DNA from: a virus
Strand: one strand, 5' to 3'
IMG/VR virus record: IMGVR_UViG_3300030688_000047
Location: 1-47,233 of that record
DNA length: 47,233 bases
Shown one piece after another: positions 26,514-35,135 of the stretch (positions within the stretch are counted from its first letter, which is position 1; each line of letters begins with the position of its first letter). The translations under genes and the position numbers were made by a program. The notes beneath the pieces were generated by a model. It saw nothing but the letters and a program-made list of their open reading frames with translations, ran no database searches and was not told the origin of the DNA.

Positions 26514-26690
26514 GAGAAATTTGAAATGAAATCACGTTTTCACCTTATTGCAGCGGCATCGATGGGCCTGGTGCTGGGCAAATACGGCTTCGATGCCGCC
26601 GTGCACCACTACATCCTGGCTCATCCCGAAGTCTTGTCGGAAATGTCGGCTCGCCTTCAGCAACGCCGGCAGGCGGAAGCGTCTTAGCTG
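26045..26690 (+). mobile_element. Horizontally acquired G+C-rich cassette in the adhesin locus
   Basis: Boundaries are composition breaks, not defined ends. The left break is in the first Gly codons of the adhesin; the right break is near the stop of the small ORF 26526-26687, where the old adhesin 3' end resumes. Contains the Gly-rich C-terminus and a small bacterial-like ORF. No transposase or terminal repeats; Gly-codon repeats at both ends make homologous recombination likely. Confidence 0.65.
26526..26687 (+). CDS. Small ORF resembling the N-terminus of a DsbA/ScsC-type thiol isomerase
   Basis: 53 residues, ATG with an AGGAGAAA site. Hydrophobic N-terminal segment (FHLIAAASMGLVLG), then VHHYILAHPEVLSEMSARLQ, which matches the HPEVL-type helical N-terminal (trimerisation) domain of proteobacterial DsbA/ScsC-family proteins. 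The thioredoxin domain with its CxxC is absent. Codons are G+C-rich. Probably a bacterial or prophage fragment carried in with the adhesin cassette; whether it is expressed or useful is unknown. Confidence 0.55.
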   Translation: MKSRFHLIAAASMGLVLGKYGFDAAVHHYILAHPEVLSEMSARLQQRRQAEAS

Positions 26691-26845
26691 GCGGATGGAG
26701 CGATTTCGGTCAGGCTGGATCTCGTGGTACTGACGACGGTCTTGGAAATTCTGGATCTGGTGGCGGTGCTGCCGGTAATTGTATTGTGGGCATAAGTTAT
26801 GCTACCATAACAGGAACTGGGCTTATTTTAGGTCTCACTAAATAG
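26675..26845 (+). pseudogene. Orphan 3' end of the original adhesin gene
   Basis: Open frame without a start, reading GSVLAGGWSDFGQAG, Gly-rich linkers, then CIVGISYATITGTGLILGLT and a stop. Its ending parallels that of the intact adhesin (AITGISNVTWIAKGTILGPT). It is the displaced C-terminus left behind after cassette insertion. Confidence 0.75.
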
Positions 26846-26881
26846 TTTTAATAAAGCAAACACATACAAGGAAAACTAAAG

Positions 26882-27517
26882 ATGACAAGTCAGACAACAG
26901 GTTTCTTAGATACCGAAAAATATTATCACCCTGTTTTAAATGAATACTTTAGTGATGGCGCATTCTTTACGTTAAATGGATTTCAGTATCATGGATCTAT
27001 GATATCCAATCCTGATTTTAGAACATTAAATGGATTTGTTGATATTAACTATCATGATACTCTTCCTGATATTACGTATTACGATGTTGTTGAAAACAGA
27101 AATGGTCCAGATATCACATATACGGCAACACCTAAAGCTTATACTGAACTATTAACTACATTATCAAATATCGCTAAAGCAAACAGAGATACTGCACTTA
27201 GTAAATCTGTTATTTATAACGGTGTTAATATTAGTATTCTAAATAACGATTTGAATTCTCTATTATCTCAATTAACAAATGGTACTATCGCTTCTCCCAT
27301 CTATTGGTGTGGTCGTATAGCACTAGAAGTTTCAGATATAACATCAATTACCACATTCATTAATCAGTGTATTCAAACAATTTATAAAACACAATTTGAT
27401 CTTTCAAATCAGATAGAAACATTATGTAATAATAACAACTTTGATGAATTAGTTACGTTAGATTTGATGGCGCCATTTGATGCTATTAATACAACTATAG
27501 ATCAGGGGAATACATAA
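26882..27517 (+). CDS. Fibre-locus accessory protein, DUF4376-like
   Basis: 211 residues, ATG with an AAGGAAAA site. The second half (VIYNGVNISILNNDLNSLLS ... YWCGRIALEVSDITSITTFI) resembles DUF4376 domains found in phage tail-fibre and fibre-assembly proteins; the first half contains DFRTLNGFVDINYHD. It sits between the adhesin and two small beta proteins. Likely binds or chaperones a fibre; the resemblance is by eye. Confidence 0.6.
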   Translation: MTSQTTGFLDTEKYYHPVLNEYFSDGAFFTLNGFQYHGSMISNPDFRTLNGFVDINYHDTLPDITYYDVVENRNGPDITYTATPKAYTELLTTLSNIAKANRDTALSKSVIYNGVNISILNNDLNSLLSQLTNGTIASPIYWCGRIALEVSDITSITTFINQCIQTIYKTQFDLSNQIETLCNNNNFDELVTLDLMAPFDAINTTIDQGNT

Positions 27518-27520
27518 TTC

Positions 27521-28030
27521 ATGTCAAGCGATCTATCTGCTGTAACTTGTTTTTTAGTACCTAAAAACCCTAATGGTATTTTAGCTGGAGAAGTATCGTT
27601 TAATGGATCTCCTCCAGATATTTGTTATGATAAAAATAGTGGTATATTTTGGACATGTATACAATCTGGAGATGCTCAGACTGCATTATGGGCTCCTCAA
27701 TCGCTCGTTGTTGATGAAGTAACAATACCGATATTAGAAGTAGACAATACAAACAATAATTCTAGATGTCTTTTAAATGGTACTAAATTTATTGTTCTAC
27801 CAGATATAAGTTCACTAACAAATTACTTCAATATTGAATTTTTAAATATGACTACAGATGCTATTGTCTTGAATTGTGCACCAACCAATACATTTTCTAT
27901 CAATGATAATACTACATATGTATTAGCAAAAAACAATAAAATGAGTCTTCTTGGGTATAATGATGTATGGTATATAAATGCATTTGATTCTGGTAATAGT
28001 TCGTCTAGCAATGCTTACTGGTATAAATAG
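27521..28030 (+). CDS. Small fibre-associated beta protein
   Basis: 169 residues, ATG with an AGGGGAA site, 3 nt after the preceding gene. The C-terminal half (FIVLPDISSLTNYFNIEFLN ... MSLLGYNDVWYI) is a beta domain of the kind found in phage fibre tips, ending in a W-containing strand. The next protein has the same plan, so they may be distant paralogues. Confidence 0.7.
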   Translation: MSSDLSAVTCFLVPKNPNGILAGEVSFNGSPPDICYDKNSGIFWTCIQSGDAQTALWAPQSLVVDEVTIPILEVDNTNNNSRCLLNGTKFIVLPDISSLTNYFNIEFLNMTTDAIVLNCAPTNTFSINDNTTYVLAKNNKMSLLGYNDVWYINAFDSGNSSSSNAYWYK

Positions 28031-28039
28031 GAGAAATAC

Positions 28040-28414
28040 ATGATCAACTTAAAAGACTACATTATCGCAACTATAAAACCATTTATGTTGGCATATGGTA
28101 ATTCACAAACAAATCCAGTTTATACTACGTGTCTTACATCAGGATCTGTTTATACCTTAGGTATTTATCAATCAAATGTTGTTATCGTCAGTATTCGATA
28201 TGACAATCCAGAAAATGTAACAATCAATCTTCCTGCTACTCCAGATACAAATACGGTATATTTTATTAAAGATACTAAAAATATAGCACAGTACTTTAAT
28301 ATAACAATTTGTGGTAATGGAAATAAGATCGATGAACAAGATAGTGTTTTGTTAAGACATAATGGCGATAGTGCTATTTGTGTATTTGATGGTACAAGCT
28401 GGTCTACAGTGTAA
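28040..28414 (+). CDS. Small fibre-associated beta protein
   Basis: 124 residues, ATG with a TAGGAGAAA site. Shares with its neighbour the order: strand-rich LPATPDTNTVYFIKDTKNI, then FNITICGNGNKIDEQDS, then AICVFDGTSWSTV, a common fibre-domain pattern in tailed phages. Last gene of the plus-strand receptor-binding locus. Confidence 0.72.
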   Translation: MINLKDYIIATIKPFMLAYGNSQTNPVYTTCLTSGSVYTLGIYQSNVVIVSIRYDNPENVTINLPATPDTNTVYFIKDTKNIAQYFNITICGNGNKIDEQDSVLLRHNGDSAICVFDGTSWSTV

Positions 28415-28418
28415 TGAC

Positions 28419-28449
28419 AACAGAAGAGAGGCTTAGCCTCTCTTCTGTT
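28419..28449. terminator. Bidirectional palindromic terminator
   Basis: A 14-bp perfect stem (AACAGAAGAGAGGC) with a TTA loop between convergent genes. Confidence 0.88.
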
Positions 28450-28460
28450 ATCTATATTGT

Positions 28461-28853
28461 CTAGATGATCCTTTGTGAGATCATACTTAATAAACTTTCA
28501 AGATGAACTATCTCTTCACTAACATCTTGTAATGTTAATCCCATTTTCTTAAAGAACAAAGTAGTATCAAAATAATAAATCTTTTTAATATTATTCTTAT
28601 TAACCAATTCGACGAGAATAAAAGTAGTCGTGCTTGGATTATAAAGTCTTTTCTTAATAACAGTACCATCTTCTTTAAACATATACTTTTTAATACTATT
28701 TCCTAAAACTTCATTCGTTTCTCTACGATTAACATCTTGAAAACTTGTAATTCTGTGATACATCAAATCTTTATTTTTAATACTTTTAATAAGATCAATG
28801 GTTTTAATAATTTCACTACTAACATAATCCTTACCCAAACTCATAGCATCCAT
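28461..28853 (-). CDS. Small unrecognised protein downstream of the RecA-like gene
   Basis: 130 residues, ATG with an AAGGA site 3 nt after the RecA-like stop. Helical N- and C-terminal parts with a beta middle (TTTFILVELVNKNNIKKIYY). Tight linkage suggests it works with the RecA-like ATPase, for example as a loader, but no motif proves it. Confidence 0.75.
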   Translation of the reverse strand: MDAMSLGKDYVSSEIIKTIDLIKSIKNKDLMYHRITSFQDVNRRETNEVLGNSIKKYMFKEDGTVIKKRLYNPSTTTFILVELVNKNNIKKIYYFDTTLFFKKMGLTLQDVSEEIVHLESLLSMISQRII

Positions 28854-28856
28854 ATT

Positions 28857-30245
28857 TTATTTATCCTTCTTTTGTCCGAGGTTGAAATACTTAGACTCAT
28901 ATTTACCAGTAACAATAGCAACAATATCATAAACAGATAAATATGGAGTTGTATTTTCTTTATCATAAGTCCAAAATCCGCGAGACTCTAATATATCATT
29001 AGCCAATCCATCTTTTCCCAAGATACCTTCTGCAAATTTATTAATATCAATTGTAAAATCAACATCTAATAGAGATAGATTCCAATTATCTTTAATATAC
29101 TTAAATTGACTTACAATTTCTAATCCTCTACGAAGTTTAGGATCGCTATCAGTCTTAACACGAATAGTCGTTCTTGATAGTTTTTCACCAGGATAAATAC
29201 AAAGCTCATGATCTTGCTTATTACCATTTAAACCATAATAATCATGATTTCTAAGATAATGATAAAATGATAAGGAAGTACGAATGCCTTCATATTGCGA
29301 AACAACAAAGGGACAAATAGAACCAGAAACGTTATTCTTATTTCTAGCAATAATCGTTGTTAATTCACTAAGCTCAACATCAGATCCGTTCTTAATCGGA
29401 TATAAACATTTTTTATTGCTATCTAACAATAACTCAACTTTACGAGTATCACTTAGATTAGAAATCAAGAATGTAAAATCAGCACCAACGCCTTTGATCT
29501 TATCAGATCCTTTCATATGCTGTAAGTCTTTAGGTGTAGCAGCATATGGATTAAGATCCATTTTATCACCAATGTGCGCAGTCAACACAAAGATAAATCC
29601 GTACTTAACAGCAAACACAGGAAGTTGTGACATCATCAATGTTTTCATCTTACCATCTGTCATGAATACCATGTTCTGATCAGAAGATCCAACATCAACT
29701 TTTTCAAAACTTTCAACAACTTTAGTGCTATTCATTTTTGTCCAACTATCGAATACGACAATAGTAGGTCTTAAGATTTTAATTTTCTCGCCTTTAATAT
29801 CAGTAAATGGAGACTCTTCAGTAAAATCTTTCTTATGTTCTAATTTCATTTTACCAATTTGAATAATAAGTTTAAAGACTTCTTCAGGAGTATAGTCAGT
29901 TGTTTTAATAATACGAATGCGCTCTTCGATACCTTTACGAAGACTTTCAGGAATAAACTTGAGAAGTCTCTGGATCTTCTGAGCAAATTCAGTATCATAA
30001 ATAATACAATCAGTATCTGGATAGAATATCAATGTAAATAAAACTTTACTAATAGCTTCAGTCGATTTAAACATTTGTTCACGACCAACTGTAGCATTCG
30101 TGGACGTTAATCCACCATTCATAATCATACCACCATGATGACCAGGAACAAAAACACCAGTTGCACTATCATAATGAGTACCAGTATTAAAATGTGGAGT
30201 AAATGCAGTTTCTTTGATAGAAACAGATGAAAAGATACTAACCAT
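28857..30245 (-). CDS. RecA/UvsX-like recombination ATPase
   Basis: 462 residues, ATG with an AAAGG site. The P-loop position carries an expanded, unusual form: NGGLTSTNATVGREQMFKST, ending in K-S/T but without a compact GxxxxGK. Downstream, CIIYDTE fits the catalytic acidic residue and TIVVFDSWTKM a Walker B strand; FIFVLTAHIGDK fits the sensor strand. Such extended loops are seen in divergent jumbo-phage RecA-like proteins, as far as I recall. Role: strand exchange in recombination-dependent replication and repair. A DnaB-family relative is an alternative. Confidence 0.7.
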   Translation of the reverse strand: MVSIFSSVSIKETAFTPHFNTGTHYDSATGVFVPGHHGGMIMNGGLTSTNATVGREQMFKSTEAISKVLFTLIFYPDTDCIIYDTEFAQKIQRLLKFIPESLRKGIEERIRIIKTTDYTPEEVFKLIIQIGKMKLEHKKDFTEESPFTDIKGEKIKILRPTIVVFDSWTKMNSTKVVESFEKVDVGSSDQNMVFMTDGKMKTLMMSQLPVFAVKYGFIFVLTAHIGDKMDLNPYAATPKDLQHMKGSDKIKGVGADFTFLISNLSDTRKVELLLDSNKKCLYPIKNGSDVELSELTTIIARNKNNVSGSICPFVVSQYEGIRTSLSFYHYLRNHDYYGLNGNKQDHELCIYPGEKLSRTTIRVKTDSDPKLRRGLEIVSQFKYIKDNWNLSLLDVDFTIDINKFAEGILGKDGLANDILESRGFWTYDKENTTPYLSVYDIVAIVTGKYESKYFNLGQKKDK

Positions 30246-30372
30246 ATCTTTTATACCTTTTCTGAACTAAAGTTAATTTATAGTATTTTTACTTTATTTA
30301 AAGATATATTTTTTACTATTATTTACTTTGTCATTTTATGACTAATCCTTTTTAAAAGAAAGGGAAATCAGT

Positions 30373-31263
30373 ATGAGTACCAATACTATACATAATTTTA
30401 CATCTATTTTAGGATCTAAAAAACAAGAACTTTTATCATTTAAAACATGGTCTAGATTAAATGAAAAGATAACACAATTAGAAAGTATTTATGATTGTAC
30501 TGAAATAGATAATCTATTAACGATGTTCTACAGTCATCTTTATAATTTAAGTGAAACTGATAGTTACTATACTGCTCTACTTATTTATATCCAAAACAAT
30601 ATATTGAGTGTTGTATATGCTGCATATTGTAAAACTGTTTTATACCCAATGTCTTATCAAAGTTTTATAAAGTTTTTCTTAAGTTCAAAAGATCTATTTG
30701 CTACTTTAAAAGAAACAAAGAATGACATATCAGATCATAATAGTAATATAGATACACATCCAGATCTCTTTACACAATTTAAGAATCTAAATATACCTCA
30801 ATATATTCCAACATATGCATACTCTTATATCCCTAGTGATTTTATTGAAAATGTTACTATTAATCAAATTAGTTCTGATATAGGAAATACAATTTCTATT
30901 TCTTTTAATATAGATGAATTAACATCAACTAAAAATCTATTAACTTTTATATCAAATGCTGGATATTCGGATATCATTTTCTTGAAAAAAGAAGATGTAC
31001 TTATATTGACTGTCAATGGTCCTGATTTTACCGAAACACAATCTTTACCTCTTGTTATGGGTATTAATAAATTTATGTTAAGTATGAATACTACATCTGT
31101 AAACATTTACTATACAGATACTTCGAATTCATTTCAGTATATATCTAAATCATTAAAAACAAACATCATAATAAATGCTATAAAATTTCAAGATACATCT
31201 ATTTCTGAATTATTTGTTTATAATAGATGTTTATCTGATGATTTAATAAATTTATTTTTCTAG
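30373..31263 (+). CDS. Probable fibre/attachment protein with C-terminal lectin-like domain
   Basis: 296 residues, ATG with an AAAGGGAAA site. N-terminal half is helical; residues ~155-296 are beta-rich and end NAIKFQDTSISELFVYNRCL SDD-type, the closing strand of concanavalin/LamG-like domains. The next gene also has a lectin-like domain. A TATG-type motif (30337-30340) lies 33 nt upstream of the start. Likely a late virion protein that binds surface glycans. Confidence 0.6.
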   Translation: MSTNTIHNFTSILGSKKQELLSFKTWSRLNEKITQLESIYDCTEIDNLLTMFYSHLYNLSETDSYYTALLIYIQNNILSVVYAAYCKTVLYPMSYQSFIKFFLSSKDLFATLKETKNDISDHNSNIDTHPDLFTQFKNLNIPQYIPTYAYSYIPSDFIENVTINQISSDIGNTISISFNIDELTSTKNLLTFISNAGYSDIIFLKKEDVLILTVNGPDFTETQSLPLVMGINKFMLSMNTTSVNIYYTDTSNSFQYISKSLKTNIIINAIKFQDTSISELFVYNRCLSDDLINLFF

Positions 31264-31289
31264 GAAACAGAGGAAAGGATCTTTAAAAA

Positions 31290-32861
31290 ATGGTCAAAGG
31301 AACTATAACAGGGTTTGACTCTATTACAACTGGAGATGATACTGTAAAAATAAATAAAGATACTCTTTCATTGTCGGCACTTGTAGATAGAATAAAAACA
31401 ATTGAAAAAGACTTTGATCCGAATACTATTTCAACATTAAAAGATATTATCAATAATCACTTAATGGATAACTCAAATCCTCACAATATCGATACTATGA
31501 GTATTAATCTTGATGTTATGCAAGCTATTTACAATGCCTGGTTATTATCTGGAAATGTTGGGACTTACAAAGATTTTGAAATACAGATATTTGGTGTTAT
31601 GGGAGAATCTTCTTTTGATTCTGTTATTGTTACGAATACAGAAGTTGAAGACTTGATATCCCTTCATAATCTGGATAAGAATGCACACTCTAATCTTATA
31701 AACTCTTTTATGCCTGGTATTCCTCCTACATCAGATCCTGTCTTTTCTTTTAATGGATTTATAAATTCTATTCTCGGATCATATTCTTTAAGTATTCAGA
31801 AAATTAATACTATTGATATTAATGGTAATCTTTCTAATATAAATGGATTAGTTGGAGATTATACATTCAATGATCCGATGTATCCTATTTATGGAGCTTT
31901 ATCAAATATTAATACATCTAGTGAAGATCTATCAAATATATCATTAGTAAATACATCTATAAGACCATCTTCTATTTCTTCATTATCTAAATACTATCAA
32001 TTGAATGATAATTCTTCTACGAATATGTTTGGATTTACGTATCCATTTTCTTTATCTTCTTCAAATATATTGAATTTAAATTTTATGATATATCCATTAA
32101 ATTCAAATAGATATATAAAAGTATTTATAACAGATAAAGTATCTGATTATTTTTATATTGATCTTCAAGAACAAACTATCATCTCTACATGTAGCGACTT
32201 TACAACCTATTATTCTTTTTTACCGAATGGTTCTATTAAATTAGGATTTGATTATAAATCAACAAATGATATTACTTCTTCGGTTAGTGTAATTTCAGTT
32301 CCTTCATTAGACAGCGATATATATTTAGGAACAGATGCTCCTTTATTTATTATCTATGGATTACAACAAACTATTATTCCTGGCTTACATCCTCTTATTA
32401 TTACGAACGGATCACAACAAACAATTCCTGTTAATACTTTAAATATTCCTATTTCATTAAATTCTCAAGAAGGTATGTTCGTATTAAGATTTGTAGCATT
32501 TAATGATACGACTGAAAAAGTATTATTATCGTTTGATAATGGATTGACGTTTGTTATTATGAATAGCATTTTAACTATAACCTGTCCATACGAAGATACG
32601 AACTTACAGATTACAACATCAATAAATACTGGAATTGAAACAGCGATAGCATTTGGATATTCTGTAGATGGTATTTCTATTCTAGCAAAGAATAAAACAT
32701 TAGTATCATTAGAAGCATATGGATTTACGATGGACAATACAACATTAATGACGATAGGAGATACTCAATATCCATTAAATGGTTATGTTGGAGAATTTAC
32801 ATCTTATAATAGTAGTGATACCAATGGAAATCAATTAACATTTTTAGTAGGAGCATCGTAG
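31290..32861 (+). CDS. Tail fibre protein with lectin-like domain
   Basis: 523 residues, ATG with an AGGAAAGGA site. N-terminal third has two motifs common in tail-fibre hinge regions: NHLMDNSNPHNIDT and LHNLDKNAHSNLINSFMPG. From residue ~180 follows a concanavalin-like domain (NINGLVGDYTFNDPMYPIYG ... GYVGEFTSYNSSD). Ser/Thr/Asn/Ile-rich as expected for fibres. Followed 2 nt later by a coupled gene. Confidence 0.75.
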   Translation: MVKGTITGFDSITTGDDTVKINKDTLSLSALVDRIKTIEKDFDPNTISTLKDIINNHLMDNSNPHNIDTMSINLDVMQAIYNAWLLSGNVGTYKDFEIQIFGVMGESSFDSVIVTNTEVEDLISLHNLDKNAHSNLINSFMPGIPPTSDPVFSFNGFINSILGSYSLSIQKINTIDINGNLSNINGLVGDYTFNDPMYPIYGALSNINTSSEDLSNISLVNTSIRPSSISSLSKYYQLNDNSSTNMFGFTYPFSLSSSNILNLNFMIYPLNSNRYIKVFITDKVSDYFYIDLQEQTIISTCSDFTTYYSFLPNGSIKLGFDYKSTNDITSSVSVISVPSLDSDIYLGTDAPLFIIYGLQQTIIPGLHPLIITNGSQQTIPVNTLNIPISLNSQEGMFVLRFVAFNDTTEKVLLSFDNGLTFVIMNSILTITCPYEDTNLQITTSINTGIETAIAFGYSVDGISILAKNKTLVSLEAYGFTMDNTTLMTIGDTQYPLNGYVGEFTSYNSSDTNGNQLTFLVGAS

Positions 32862-32863
32862 AC

Positions 32864-33667
32864 ATGATTTACAGAACAGACATTTCGTATGTTCCTTTAA
32901 ATCAGTATCTGACAGATATTGACTATTATGGATTAGAAAATATTTCATTCCAAAATAAAATATTTGATTTCTTTATTAAATATTTTAAGAATCTTAGTAC
33001 AAGTATATTAGGCTTATTTAGTGATTTTAAAAGATCAGAATTAAAAGTATTTGTTGATTCTAATCATACTGCTGTAAATTCTTATCTAAAAAATAAAGAA
33101 ATAAATATGTTTTCTATGATCTATATACCAACCGGAATGATATGTACGTATAGATATGCTACAGATACATTATTTAAACTTCTTGATAAAATAGATATCA
33201 ATGACACTATAGAGGTTATGCATAAATTTATAATAAATAAAGAATTTCATAAAATTAGACATATTCTAGAAAAGATCAATAAAGTAGATATTTCATATCT
33301 TGAAAAACAACTACAAACTATATTTGTAAAAAATAGTATTTCTAATACCATTTTGAAAAATGTTGTTTCTTCCGTAGAAGATTTAAATTATATTACAGAT
33401 CATTTACTGAAACTAGATGATACTTTCAAAGACTCTATTTCTCATGGAAAACATATATTTGATTTAGAGAAAGAAACAGATAAAATAATTTCACAATTAG
33501 AAAACAACAAGAAAACATTTAACTTAACAACTGATGATATTCGTGACTTGAGTAATATATTAAGAATATTTGCTATTCAAATAGATGCATATGCTACAGT
33601 TATTCAATCATTTCAAATGGTAGAACATAATTTTAAATTGACTTTGAGTAAATTGGTTTATGATTAA
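32864..33667 (+). CDS. Unrecognised helical virion-block protein
   Basis: 267 residues, ATG 2 nt after the stop of the fibre gene, with AGGAG inside the end of that gene, so coupled. Predominantly alpha-helical with long amphipathic stretches (KHIFDLEKETDKIISQLENN) that could form a coiled coil. Probably works with the two preceding fibre genes as a connector or assembly factor. Confidence 0.72.
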   Translation: MIYRTDISYVPLNQYLTDIDYYGLENISFQNKIFDFFIKYFKNLSTSILGLFSDFKRSELKVFVDSNHTAVNSYLKNKEINMFSMIYIPTGMICTYRYATDTLFKLLDKIDINDTIEVMHKFIINKEFHKIRHILEKINKVDISYLEKQLQTIFVKNSISNTILKNVVSSVEDLNYITDHLLKLDDTFKDSISHGKHIFDLEKETDKIISQLENNKKTFNLTTDDIRDLSNILRIFAIQIDAYATVIQSFQMVEHNFKLTLSKLVYD

Positions 33668-33682
33668 AATAAAAAAATAAAG

Positions 33683-33714
33683 AGATACGGAGGAGCTTGC
33701 GCTCCTCCGTATCT
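33683..33714. terminator. Bidirectional palindromic terminator
   Basis: A 14-bp perfect stem (AGATACGGAGGAGC) with a TTGC loop between convergent genes. Confidence 0.9.
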
Positions 33715-33733
33715 ACTTTAGTTGGTTTTCTGC

Positions 33734-35029
33734 TTAACGCAGAATGCCCAGGATGGTCGGGTTCTCCACAGGATGCTTTCCTTCGACCTGACGATTGATG
33801 ACGTCGGTCTTCAGACGCTGGAACGTGGTGGCGCCGAGAATCAGGGCCGGATCGAGAACCGCCGCCTTCAACTTGCCGCTCGGATAGGTGATGTCATCAC
33901 CGACCGGACGATCGAAGTTGTTGGCCGTGATGTCGGTGACGCCGGTCCAGATGGTTTCGTTGTTGTTGATCAGGGTCATCATCGCACGGATGGTATTGCC
34001 GGTGTCGTCCATGTGATGGCTGATGACCAGAGCAGTTTCATCATAGACGGCATTGCCATCGCCGTCGGTCTTCGGCGTGGAGGTGGCACGCGCTTCGACC
34101 AGATTGTGCATCAGATCGATTTCAATGTCGGTGATGTCGGCACTGACCGGCTTGTCGAGATTGGCAGTCACGGTGTCGGAGTGCAGATCCTTCCAATGAT
34201 CGATCTTGGCGATGCCGGCGGCGGTGTCATTCTTCAGGCCGAAATGCGGAACGAAGATCTGACTGTACAGCGGCCAATCCAGTTGAAGAGCACCGACGGC
34301 CAAACGACGCTGCATCGCATCGATCAGATTGGCCAGCGGAGTATCATCTTCCAGAGGAGTGGCCAGGACCTTGCCGTCGGCGGCCGAAGCGAACGCCGCA
34401 TGAACCAGGGTCATGCCGATTTCGAACAGCTTGCTGTCGCCGCCGAGCGGAATGACATGCGTGACCTGGAAGAAAGTCTGGATCAGGGTGTTCGGAGAGA
34501 ACTTGTTGTAGAAAGCGAAACCGATATAGCCACCGACTTCGACGACGCAGCTGACGTGCCGCTGACGACCACGGGTCTCGTCATTGGCATTCTTCGGATG
34601 GTCATAAGCCTGGCGATTGATGTTGATCGACCGGGGCTTGCCGGCATGCTTGTTGGCGACGACGATGACATTGCCGACTTCACGGGCGCCATATTCGTTC
34701 ACGGTCGGATAAAGAGTCTGGGCCTTGCCGGCGTTCGAGGACATGACATGGGCGCGGACATTCAGCATCGACTTGATGATGGCGATGAAATTCTCGGTCT
34801 TGATGCCGCCCTTGACCAGCTCACGGCAGGTCTTGCCGGTGATCGAAGTCATGTTCAGCTGCGGAACGTCCTTGTCCTGCGGCACCTCCGAGACCAGCGG
34901 CCAGGATTCGATCTCCTTGCGCATGCTGTCCCAGTCGATGAGGGGGGCTGCGGACTCCGAAACAAGAGTACCAATCATGGTAGCAGAAGTCAAAGCGTCA
35001 GCAGTCAGCGTGGAAATATCAAAGTGCAT
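33734..35029 (-). CDS. Abundant G+C-rich virion-type protein, unrecognised
   Basis: 431 residues, ATG with a GGGA site. Strongly G+C-rich with C/G-ending codons and many Asp/Ala/Thr. Contains a beta-rich middle (HVSCVVEVGGYIGFAFYNKF, QTFFQVTHVIPLGGDSK) weakly similar to 13421-15007. No catalytic motif. The composition says mass production, as for capsid, tube or sheath proteins. Own leader with hairpin and own terminator. Several long antisense frames here are artefacts of G+C-rich codons. Confidence 0.85.
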   Translation of the reverse strand: MHFDISTLTADALTSATMIGTLVSESAAPLIDWDSMRKEIESWPLVSEVPQDKDVPQLNMTSITGKTCRELVKGGIKTENFIAIIKSMLNVRAHVMSSNAGKAQTLYPTVNEYGAREVGNVIVVANKHAGKPRSININRQAYDHPKNANDETRGRQRHVSCVVEVGGYIGFAFYNKFSPNTLIQTFFQVTHVIPLGGDSKLFEIGMTLVHAAFASAADGKVLATPLEDDTPLANLIDAMQRRLAVGALQLDWPLYSQIFVPHFGLKNDTAAGIAKIDHWKDLHSDTVTANLDKPVSADITDIEIDLMHNLVEARATSTPKTDGDGNAVYDETALVISHHMDDTGNTIRAMMTLINNNETIWTGVTDITANNFDRPVGDDITYPSGKLKAAVLDPALILGATTFQRLKTDVINRQVEGKHPVENPTILGILR

Positions 35030-35058
35030 TTATTTAATTCCCAATTTTAACGGATTTT

Positions 35059-35101
35059 AGAGAATAGACTGATCAAGACGCGTTCTTAACCAGTCTTCTC
35101 T
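35059..35101 (-). promoter_or_regulatory. Leader hairpin or terminator before the G+C-rich gene
   Basis: AGAGAA-t-AGACTG pairs with CAGTCT-TCTCT around a second inner stem (AAGACGCGTTCTT). Lies between the fibre gene ending at 35136 and the start at 35029; a TATATTAA box (35107-35114) is upstream of it, so it may sit in the leader, like the hairpin at 15028-15049. It could also terminate the fibre transcript. Confidence 0.55.
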
Positions 35102-35135
35102 ACATATTAATATATATGTATTTTTTATTTCAAAT

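Noticed and set aside
33722-35050. Long plus-strand ORF opposite the G+C-rich minus gene
   Set aside because: Mirror frame of a G+C-rich codon pattern; no ribosome site, and the minus-strand gene has one and a sensible protein.
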